Shown: in pieces, positions 55,121 through 64,000 of the stretch
How positions within the stretch are numbered: position 1 is the first letter of the stretch
Layout: the number at the start of each line of letters is the position of its first letter
Assembly: GCA_026214975.1 (NCBI GenBank)
Contig: CM047810.1
Span: 97,294,316-97,358,315 of the forward strand
Reading direction: 5' to 3'
DNA: 64,000 nucleotides
DNA from: Gentiana macrophylla
Taxonomy: Eukaryota; Streptophyta; Magnoliopsida; Gentianales; Gentianaceae
Made by a program: the position numbers and the translations under genes
Notes under the pieces: generated by a model
Databases searched by the model: none
Told to the model about the DNA's origin: nothing
Seen by the model: the letters and a program-made list of their open reading frames with translations, nothing else

Positions 55121-56350
55121 GGGTTTAGGTCAATTTCAATCGAGTTTTCATCGATGAATGGCTCAATGAGGTTTGCTTGTAATAAGGGGTCCTTTCAAAG
55201 AATTTTACATCCATAGAATTGTAAAATTTCTTTTCAATAGGGGAATAACACTTGTAACCTTTTCTGTCCTTTGCATAACCTAGGAAAATGCACTTGTGAG
55301 CTTTAGGATCAAGTTTACTACGTGTTGAGCATGGATATACACAAACACAAGTACAACCAAAAGATCTTTGGAGGCAATCGGGAAACAAGATGATGACAGA
55401 GTGTGTGTGGTCGAGTAGGGTTTGGAGTGGAGATTTGAAACCTAACACTCTCTGGGAAGTCGGTTGATTAAATAAGTTGCGATCAAGATAGCTTCACCCC
55501 ACATATATTTAGGAACATGTGTGGTGAACATGATTGATCTGGCCATTTCCAGTAGTGCACATTCTTTCTCTCAAAGAACCCCATTCTGTGAGGTGTTTCC
55601 ACACAACTACTTGATATGAACAATTCCTCTATCTGTCAAGAAGGTACTGAGATTAGACTCATAGTATTCTAGAGCATTATCGCCTTTAAGATCTTGACCT
55701 TAGTATCAAATTGAGTGGAGACCATATGATAAAATTCTTGAAAGATAGGGCCAACTTCGATTTGTCTTTCATTAAAAAAACCCAAGTGTTCCCTGGTATG
55801 ATCATCAATAAAGGTGACAAACCACCTTTTCCTGTTATACTTTTCACCCTAGAGGTCCCCACACATCACTGTGTATTAAGGTGAAGGGTGAGGAATGCAA
55901 ATGAGGTAACTTAGCATACACATTTTGTAAGTTTAGCAAATTGACAAATATCACATTGAAGGTCATTCAGATTACATCCTTTAAACAATTCAGAGTTAAA
56001 GATTTTAAGTAACCAAAACTTGGATGTCCTAATCTATAATGCCATAACATGATATTGTCTAAAGTCTCTGAGCAGTCATTGAGGCGGTCAGTCTTGATCC
56101 TCTGTCTTGTCGAGGTTGACGAAAACAATCCAGCCATGAAGTTTAGCCTTCCCAATCACTTCTGTGAAGTAGGATCCTCGGAATGTGCACCGATTCTCCT
56201 TAAAAACAACAAATCCAATTCAAATCTTTAGTGAGTCTACCGATTGTGATATAAGATTGCAATCTAAGTTTGGAACAAATAGGACATCCTGTAGGCATAT
56301 CTTATTAGTGAGTTTAACATTTCCAACACCTTTTGCACGAGAGATAGATC
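55121..56350 (-). pseudogene. Element H integrase (broken)
   Basis: Minus-strand frame 55967-56155: MLWHYRLGHPSFGYLKSLTL (GAG-pre-integrase, HH of the zinc finger). Frame 55125-55448: RSKLDPKAHKCIFLGYAKDR and KGYKCYSPIEKKFYNSMDVK, the integrase C-terminal region. Between them, HQTSCVDTPQQNG-type text is only partly readable near 55560-55620. Catalytic residues cannot be confirmed. Confidence 0.8.
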
Positions 56351-57539
56351 CATCGCCAGCTTTAATGTTATGAATTTGGTGACAAGGCATATAGTTGGTT
56401 ATAAGGTTTTATTACCGGTCATATGGGAGGATGCCCTAATCAACAATCCATGTTTCATTGCTAAGGAAGAGTAGAATTTACTGTATGAGTATGAGTAGCA
56501 ACATCGGTGAGTGACTACCTTCCTTTTGTTGATTCAGAAGGCTTTGAATGCAAAGAAAGCCGAGCATTCATCCTGGTTTGTCATTCTCTCTCCTCAGCGA
56601 TGTGTCTGCGCCTTGACTTTCCTCGATAGGTTTTGAGGTTTTGAGGAGTTAGGCTTGCCATGGAGCTTCAGCAGCTTGTCCTGGTGTGATTTGTGCGTTT
56701 GCGATGATCACGAAACGCTTTTCCGATTTTCTCGAGAGCTTCTGTATGTCTCAAAGAACCTCAAGAGCCTTTCCCGACGATCAACAGGAAAGACCTTCAG
56801 ATAGGGTTGTCGGTAGGGAATTTGAAGCATGACTTTTCTCCTACTTTCTTCATGTTTGACTTGACAAACATGGATTTGAGATTTGGAAGAGGTTTGGTGG
56901 CAAGAATTCTTCCTCTAACATCATCAAGAGTAGTATTCATCCGGTGAGGAACCCGAATACTCTCTTCTTTCTATGATGTCTTTATAAAGAGCAAGATCCT
57001 TGACATCATTCCATGAGTGAGTTTCTAACATATCTAAGTGTTGCCAAGCCTTAGATAGTTGATTGAAATATTGAGTTCTGAGACATATCCCCTGCCTCGC
57101 AAGTTTGAATCTGAGCTTAGTTCATATACCTCGGATGTATTATCCTTCTTGGAGTAAAGATCTACGGCATTATCCTGATTTCTTTGGCGATATCATACAT
57201 CATAAAGTTTTCACTTATCTCTTTTGTCATTGACCTCGTGAGGATGGTCATGAGTTGATTATTTGTTGTGTCCCATGCTTCAAAACCGGGTCGGTTTAAG
57301 AGTGCGAGTTTTGTTCCAGACAAGTATCCCATCTTACTTTGTCCAGAAATGTACATTTTCATAGACCTTGACCATAACAGATAGTTGTTACCATCAAGTC
57401 TATGGTTTGTATAAGAGGAGGAGTTGTCAGTACTCCCAGTCAGCTGAGGCTGCTGAGAGTCTGCTGAGGTTGAAGTAATGTCGGATGTGGAAGACATTCT
57501 TGAAATATGAGTTTTGCAAATGAAAAAGTTAGAACACAA
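56351..57539 (-). pseudogene. Element H gag and protease region (broken)
   Basis: Gag start MSSTSDITSTSADS near 57498 (minus). SSSYTNHRLDGNNYLLWSRS, MKMYISGQSKMGYLSGTKLA and FEAWDTTNNQLMTIL are a typical copia gag N-terminal region (open 57162-57539). Downstream to about 56350, gag C-terminus and protease are in broken frames without a clear zinc knuckle or D-S/T-G site. Confidence 0.8.
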
Positions 57540-57543
57540 ATGT

Positions 57544-57554
57544 CTCTGATACCA
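57544..57554 (-). other. Element H primer binding site, tRNA-iMet
   Basis: Plus strand CTCTGATACCA, that is TGGTATCAGAG on the minus strand, adjacent to the 5' LTR at 57555. Confidence 0.9.
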
Positions 57555-57906
57555 TGAAGAGAGTTTGAGAATGTGTTAACACAAGAGTAAACTTCAACTT
57601 AGTTTATTCATTGATATGAAAGGTATATAAATAGATACAATTGAGAGAGAGACTAGCTAGCTAGCTTGGGCGGCCACTTGAGTATGTAGATGTGGGCGGC
57701 AAGCATGCAAAAAGTAAAAGTAAAAGCTATGTCTATGACATAAAGTAAACTAGAGTTTGACATATTAATTGTTTATATGTATCACAATTAATATGTCTTT
57801 TACAAATAAATAAAGTGTACAAATAATATAATACACGAAATATAGACTGCTGAACATGTCCCTCAGCAGAGGCATAAGAGCACCCTGCTGAGGTAATATT
57901 TCCACA
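57555..57906 (-). repeat. Element H 5' LTR
   Basis: 352 bp, near-identical to 52914-53264. Followed by TSD ATAAC. Confidence 0.95.
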
Positions 57907-57911
57907 ATAAC

Positions 57912-60900
57912 TATATAGGGCAAGTCTATGGTTTCTTTCTCAGTGAGAAACATTCCACTAGGAGGCGGTGAGCATCGATCCCCAAGACTATGCTATAGCC
58001 TATTTATGAGCATGGAATACTCTATTCCCTGCTAAAATCAGAGACTCCTCCTCGTATTCTTTTGATAAACTAAATCGTGTTTTGAGTAGTTATCAGACAA
58101 AATGTCACCACTCAAACACTCCCACTAGCTTGTGTCTCTCACTAGACCCCGAAGGTCATGATGAACAAGCTATGTTACCCCTTCAAATCTATTACCCTCT
58201 CCCGATTGAAAGGAAACTTAGTCATTGTTCCTTTGAGATAGTGTTCCTAGACTGGGAGATAGGAATCACCCTTAGCCAGTCGTCAGGTCTTATCTCTAGG
58301 ATATATGCACTAATTAATAGATATTGAAGGGTCGTTTATCTTAATACGGAAACCTTTTACCTTTAATAGTTTTAGATGTGCTACACATACCTATTCAGCT
58401 TTTCTTAGTGGTTCTGTCTTTATCAACCAAAAGTCCGAGTCTCAGATTCGTACTACAAATGTCATCTTCATTTTGTATGAGGCAACAATATATCGAGTTG
58501 AAAGTGAATCCATTTGTTTCAACGAATGAATCAGTAAACGTAAAAATAAATTTTTCTCGTGATATTCAAGGATAGAATCAAATTTATTTCCTTATATCAC
58601 TCCCACTATTGTAGTGAAATTACTCGCGTTGTTACTCTATTAATCGTTAATGCACAACTTCCTTGTTCTTCCAAAGAACTAAGCTCTTGAGTCAAGTTAC
58701 TCGGTTAAGAAAGTCGCTAAGATTCATTGGTTAGTGATCCAAATCACTTTCCTTATCCTATACTTTCTTTAATTAATGTTTCGTTTAGCCTCAAAACTTT
58801 AGTTAAGATGATTAACACTTATAGACATTCTTTCCCATTCTTAACTTTCCTTAAAAGGAAATAGTCTTGAACTAGCAGTTCGCTTGAGTAGATACTACTC
58901 GTGAACGTGGGATGTCTAGTGAAAGCATTACCAGTGGGGACTGATTTTCTAATAAATTAGAAAAACATAATATAAAAGCTCCCACTAGTTTATCGGTTCC
59001 AAATACCGTCTAACTAGCGACACTTTAATTTATGATTCTCCAATTTTTCTATCGTAAAATTTCTCGTGTAGACACTACACAATTCACTAGAAGAATTTTA
59101 TCGTCCCAATCATCTTTCAAACTAACTATGGTTGTCTCTCGCTCACTTACGATTGACAAAGTGACATACTTATTTACGCCACTTAAGTTTTGAAGGCTCA
59201 AGAGAAATATCTCTTCCGAAAAATTAATCGCATGTGAGATTAATAAATACAACGTTCTAGTTACTTACCACTTTTAACGAAGTCGTTACTAGTCAATTTT
59301 ACATACACTAGCAGTCTTGTACTCTAGAGAGATATATATAACAGTTGTAAATAAAATTGTGAAAAAATAAATCCAAATCATACACTACTAAAATTTTAGG
59401 AACATAAACTAAGTACTTATAGTCTATCCTACCGTTCCGAGGATTTAATCTAATGCCTCAGTGCGCCTTAGGGTAGGTCAAAGAGGTTTCGATTAATATT
59501 GAAGATCGATTGAGAATCGAACATCTCATTTGTGATCGTCAATCACCTTTCCTTTTTTCAACCAAGGTACTACCAAAAATACCGCTTTATGAGTGTGACC
59601 TCATGTCTCAGATTTTTAGGTAGACCCCGAGTGTGTCGCTTAGGGTCGGTCGGTGACCCGACGAGTACCCAAAATCCTATCCTTTAGGAGACCAAGCCTT
59701 GAATTTTGATAGCGGTGAAGGCCTTCCTTAGGAGGCCGGTCCCAGCCGCACGAGGCGTCACCATTCTCTCACGTTGCTTGTGTCAACAAGAGAGGCCGTG
59801 GGGTCGGCCGTCGCCTCTCCGCTCCCACTCAATATTTTGAAAAAGTGGTGGGTTTCATCGATCACGTTTTTGGACTTGATGTTACATTAAGGAACAATAA
59901 ATCATAGGCCCGAATGTTGTCGGTTATGTGGGCTAGCCCACCCGACCTATTCGTTAGAACATATGTGGCCGTCGGACGGGTCAAGGCTAGGAGAGGTCCG
60001 TTGAGCCGTAGTGGCTCTTCGGATGGCTCAATGTTGCTGCACCCGTGCAAACGCCACACGTGGAGGGTGAAGTCGATTGAGCCGTAGCTACTTGCTTGAC
60101 CACCCAACCGTGGTTAAAACACTTTCAACCTGTTTGCCCGTGATTATCCAATCATTAAACATCAAACTTTCACGTAGACACTACGAAACAAAAACGTAAT
60201 CTCGTCTTAGGTAAGGTGGAATTCACCAAGAATCCAACACCTTAACCACGAGGTTTCGGATTTTACTCCTTATGCTTTTCGCAGAGTGGGATTCACCGAG
60301 AATCCATCACCCAACCTCGACGATTGAAAAACTCGTGTTCCTCGGTTTTTACCCTAATTAGTTTCTAATCAATATCAAACAATTAATTAAAACTAATTGC
60401 GTGTTTTATACATGCCTAACTAATTCCTCGAATTAATTTCTACATGTATGCATATGGAGTGGAATTCATGATATGATGCATGTCATGGCAATTTTCCGGT
60501 TCTATTCATACAATCTACACATGTATACTAGTGCAGAAAATAAACACCTGGATGGGCCATTGACACACATGAACTAATCTATTCGAAAATAAATTAAAAC
60601 CCTAATCTGCAGCTGTTTAGAATCTTCGACGATCGGCATATCAAACGAACTTGGATCGGGATGAAAATTTCCAGATCTGATCTTCATTCTTCGGACTTCA
60701 AGATGGACGGTCGGATCGGAGCTTTAGCTTGTCAATCTTCCTCAGTGAGCCGCCCAACTTGCTGCTGAAACAGACTCTCACAGCAGCGCATCATATACTT
60801 CCCGAGATCGATCGGGGATGAAGATGAATCCCGATCGTCCTGAAAATTTTATCTCACGTCCAAAACTCCATGATTATCGATCTGACCGGTCGGATTTTAA

Positions 60901-61399
60901 TTTGAACGGCCCAATTGTTCCCAGAAAATCGAAGAAGTCACAGTTAGGGTTTCTGTGAATCCTGCGTTTTTCTGTTACAGCAGCCATTTCGCAGCAACGA
61001 ACGGAAATCCAAACGGACTCTGATCGACACCAAAATTTGTGGGATTGTTCATCAACTTCCAATCTAGATTCTGACCGGAGGGATCTTCGTTTTAACGGCT
61101 CAAACAACGGGAAAAACGAAAATACTAAACAGCTAATCTACAGATCTATTTTCTGGAAATTAAAATTGCAATAATACATAAATTACATAATTTCCTATAC
61201 TCATATGAACGAATTTTCATCGTTTATATGAGTTTACAATAGATCTAACGGGAAACAGTGCCAACCCCAATCCATCTCTTCAAGCATAGCAATTTAAAAA
61301 TTATTAATGCATAATAATAAGTAAAATATCACCTACATGCAATTCCACTCCTTTAAATCGTTTAATTACGATTATGACTATATAAATCGTGGAACCTTT
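57912..61399 (-). other. Element E body, 5' part and leader: no gene seen
   Basis: About 3.5 kb. No copia gag or pol motif found. Repeated CTCCCACTAG runs (about 58120, 58602, 58980) and an S/P-like GC-richer patch at 59580-60110. At 60610-61102 a module of about 125 bp with CAGC..., GATCG, AAAATTT, CTGACCGG and ACGGC occurs three times (60610-60728, 60781-60911, 60979-61102) in diverged form. ORFs of 60-81 aa here are unsupported. Confidence 0.6.
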
Positions 61400-61410
61400 C
61401 TCTGATACCA
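61400..61410 (-). other. Element E primer binding site, tRNA-iMet
   Basis: Plus strand CTCTGATACCA, two bases from the LTR at 61413. Confidence 0.9.
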
Positions 61411-61412
61411 CA

Positions 61413-63149
61413 TGAAGGATGCAGGTTCTTAGATCTAAACGAGTTAGATCTACGCCACGCGTGGACGGATCACGATTTACATATCATAAAACATAGTTAA
61501 AGGACTTAAAAACTACAAGGGGTTAAAATCAAGTTACCAACATTAGGAAGAGAAGCCAAGATCATCCGATGTGTTCTCCCAAACGGCGGTTGGTGGACAC
61601 CCTTCTTGATACACGAGCCTCCTTGATATGCAAACTGAAAAGTCCCAAGATTTTTCCAACTCGAACCCTAGAATAGAGGCCGAAATTTTTCGCCAATTTC
61701 TCTCGGTGAATAGTGACGTGAATAGTACCTTTTCATTAGACTTTTATAACTCTCTTTATATGGAGAGTAATCAATGTCCTCCAGGATTAAATAATTAAGT
61801 GATAATTATCACATTAATCCTTTTCCAAATAAAAGATAAATAAAATGATTATCCCAAACAAATTAAGATAAATCAAGTTATTATCTAATATTCCATGAAT
61901 TATCATTTAACAAATAAAAGATAAATCACATGTTAAATAATTATCCAAGAAAACTAATTTCTCTCTAATTATTAGGACATTAATGGCGCCACATATTGGG
62001 TCAAAAAGCGCATAAAATGTCTTTTATGTGTATTATATTATTTAAATTTCAACTAAATAATATCCATGCATATCAATTAATTAGCCCAAAATGCAAATTA
62101 ATTATCAATTGAGGCCCAAATAACAAGATTATTAGTCCGAATTACGTAAGCCACACGTGGGGACCACGACTATAACCAAGAGTAGCTCCAATAATTAATT
62201 ATTCATCGAATGAATAAGTACATTAATTATTAATTCCGGGATTACGCCACCATAAACCCGGAAATCTAACTCTACCGATCATAGATGTATACTTATACTC
62301 AACCCATAGAGTGAATAAGCGTCCATTGATATAATCACTACATACGGATTAACCTCCATAGATCGCCCATTCTCGAGTGGGAAGTCTCCGTGAACCCGAC
62401 TTCGAAATATCTTATCCTTATTTACCATCAACCCCTAGTGATCAATTAGTTCACATATCCGACTAGTAGCTAATTAGTCTAAATATGAACTCGGCCGATC
62501 GATCACTTTCTTAGGGCTAACAAATAAGGGATCGTCTATCTACTTCCCGCAGGAAGGAATGGATTCCATGATCGTGAAAATCGAACTACTCACTCATCCG
62601 GAGATAGTGCCAATGAGAAGTGGCTTGGAACACATTATTTAAGTGAACCGTAACTAACACATCAAACACTACCCCGGGACAAGCAAAGACTCGTGATCAC
62701 CTCGAGATTAAGGTTGATCCATATATGATCATCTAATGATTTAATAAGATTCCTCGATTACGAAATTATACCGAGAAATTCAGATTAAATCGGTCCAAAT
62801 TCTATATGAATGCCATCATATATAAATGCCCCACGTAGTACTACCTCTACCGACAAATCGGATAAGACTATCACACCCTAAGGTGTTCAAGCATTATTGG
62901 TGTTTTAATCAAGAGACCCTAAACTCGATTAAGTTCACCACGGACTAACAGCTTTAAGTATATCACCACTAACTCAATCCTCACGTGTTATCCATACACC
63001 GAAAGTTAAGTGGTTACATACGATATACTTAGGGTTTGCGTGAGAAGTATTACATTACAAGCACAAAGCAAGTAATAAGGTGAGATAAATTCTGTCATTC
63101 ATTATTAAAAACAATTACACAAATTGTCTTTCGGGCACTACACCTAACA
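61413..63149 (-). repeat. Element E 5' LTR
   Basis: 1,737 bp, pairs with 49237-50967 over its whole length. Minus-strand TATA equivalent at 61754-61761. Differences from the other LTR are mostly at CAG/CTG sites. TSD CTAGC follows. Confidence 0.93.
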
Positions 63150-63154
63150 CTAGC

Positions 63155-64000
63155 ACCTCGAAGATCCACCAGGGAACGCCGTGAACCCGAAAGGTACACT
63201 GGCGTGTATCTCATGGAAGATGAGGACCCTAGAACTTATAAGGAAGTGCTATTAAGGCATGACAAAGAGAAATGGTTTGAAGCCATGAATTACGAAATGG
63301 AATCCATGAAAGACAACCAAGTTTGGAACTTAGTTGATCCACCTGAGGGAATAGTTCCCATAGGGTGTAAATGGGTCTTTAAGAGAAAGACCGACATGGA
63401 CGGTAACGTGACTACCTACAAGGCTAGGTTTGTGGCAAAAGGTTATAAGCAAAGACAATGAGTTGACTATGACGAAACCTTTTACTGCTGCCATGTTAAA
63501 ATCCATTAGAATTTTGCTCGCTATTGCAAAGATACCATGATTACGAAATCTGGCAGATGGATGTGAAAACAACTTTCCTTAACGGGAACCTGTCTGAGGA
63601 AGTGTATATGACACAGCCTGAGGGATTCACAACCAATGACGCTGGGATGGTATGTAAACTGCAAAAATCCATTTATGGATTAAAGCAAGCTTCTCGGAGT
63701 TGGAATCTTCACTTTGATGAGATAATCAAACAGTTTGATTTCATCAAGAACGAAGATGAGCCCTGTGTTTACAAGAAGGTTAGTGGGAGTGCCATTGTGT
63801 TCTTAGTGCTTTATGTAGATGACATATTGCTCATAGGGAATGATGTGCCTATGTTACAATCAGTCAAAACTTGGTTATCCAAGAACTTCTCAATGAAGGA
63901 CTTGGGTGATGCAGCCTATATTCTAGGAATAAAGATCTATAGAGATAGATCTAAAAGGTTGCTTGGTCCATCGCAATCCACCTATATAGACAAGATCTTT
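63155..64000 (+). pseudogene. Element F integrase-RT linker and reverse transcriptase (cut by window edge)
   Basis: Directly after E: PRRSTRERREPERYTGVYLM, then KEKWFEAMNYEMESMKDNQV, GCKWVFKRKTDMDGNVTTYK and ARFVAKGYKQRQ, where a stop (63461) occurs. After a frameshift near 63475: MDVKTTFLNGNLSEEVYMTQ, QKSIYGLKQASRSWNLHFDE, EPCVYKKVSGSAIVFL, LYVDDILLIGND (YVDD at 63812-63823) and SMKDLGDAAYILGIKIYRDR. All RT catalytic Asp residues are visible. Two lesions. Confidence 0.92.

Larger units (their letters stand above)
52914..57906 (-). mobile_element. Element H: minus-strand copia retrotransposon
   Basis: 4,993 bp. LTRs 52914-53264 and 57555-57906. TSD ATAAC at 52909-52913 and 57907-57911. The minus-strand PBS touches the right LTR. 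Gag, pre-integrase, integrase, RT and RNase H are recognisable in the minus direction but repeatedly frameshifted. The two LTRs differ only within one stretch of about 30 bases, so the insertion is young and is the innermost of the nest. Confidence 0.95.
49237..63149 (-). mobile_element. Element E: minus-strand copia-type element without recognisable genes, split by H
   Basis: LTRs 49237-50967 and 61413-63149. TSD CTAGC at 49232-49236 and 63150-63154. PBS for tRNA-iMet on the minus strand at 61400-61410 and PPT at 50968-50980 define orientation. After removing H, the body is about 5.4 kb and I could not recognise gag or pol in it, so E looks like a large non-autonomous derivative (LARD type). 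Mobilisation would need proteins from a related copia. Confidence 0.9.
43214..64000 (+). mobile_element. Element F: copia retrotransposon, split by E, cut by right edge
   Basis: Plus-strand copia of the same family as C. LTR 43214-45039, PBS, leader, gag, protease, integrase up to 49231, then E (49237-63149) and pol continuing at 63155 into RT. Removing E and one TSD copy (CTAGC) rejoins the reading frame in the integrase-RT linker with one in-frame TGA (49223-49225). RNase H and the 3' LTR lie past the window. Confidence 0.92.

Noticed and set aside
59862..60107. 81-aa minus-strand ORF in element E
   Set aside because: No conserved motif, and it lies in a GC-richer untranslated leader where chance ORFs are expected.

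Overview
The window is plant repetitive DNA, most likely heterochromatin from a dicot-like angiosperm. I found no host gene, tRNA, rRNA or CRISPR array. Almost every base belongs to an LTR retrotransposon. The plant assignment rests on Athila/Tat-type Ty3 elements primed by tRNA-Asp, Ty1/copia elements primed by tRNA-iMet, a CRM-like chromovirus, and AT-rich LTRs of 1.5-2 kb. The species cannot be named from the sequence.

Layout. (1) 1-8315: minus-strand Athila-like element A1, cut by the left window edge inside integrase, with a compound, internally duplicated 5' LTR (5550-8315). (2) 8316-9902: a foldback of about 1.25 kb made of two related LTR copies head to head. The right arm is the 5' LTR of a plus-strand Athila/Tat remnant (A2) with its PBS at 9910. 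(3) 10716-11505 plus 27227-27241: the 3' end of a copia element (K). Its LTR is split by the complete Athila-like element B (11506-27226, TSD TTCTC). B carries gag-pol plus three extra ORFs downstream of integrase. (4) 27242-27582: minus-strand copia linker (L). (5) 27583-41667: degenerate copia C, split by the complete CRM-like Ty3 element D (34288-41266, TSD CTAGT). (6) 41668-43213: minus-strand copia LTR (G). (7) 43214-64000: copia F, a relative of C. It is split by E (49237-63149, TSD CTAGC), a copia-type element with no recognisable coding capacity, and E is itself split by copia H (52914-57906, TSD ATAAC). The chain L > C > G > F > E > H is six levels deep.

No element has an intact polyprotein. 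The recognisable parts still follow the usual order: gag, protease, RT, RNase H, integrase for Ty3, and gag, protease, integrase, RT, RNase H for copia. Many frameshifts may be assembly errors rather than decay. In the LTR pairs of E, B and H the differences are indel-rich and concentrate at CAG/CTG, while the D pair differs only by substitutions.

Most interesting signals: (a) paired palindromes 19-22 bp apart, centre to centre, in the LTR or leader of every Athila/Tat element here, with a different palindrome in each family; (b) inside element B the same paired palindromes recur upstream of two accessory ORFs downstream of pol, once with a TATA box, which looks like copied LTR promoter modules driving separate transcripts; (c) a leader hairpin with a compensatory base-pair change between copia C and F; (d) CAG/CTG-specific disagreement between LTR copies, possibly an imprint of CHG methylation on base calling.
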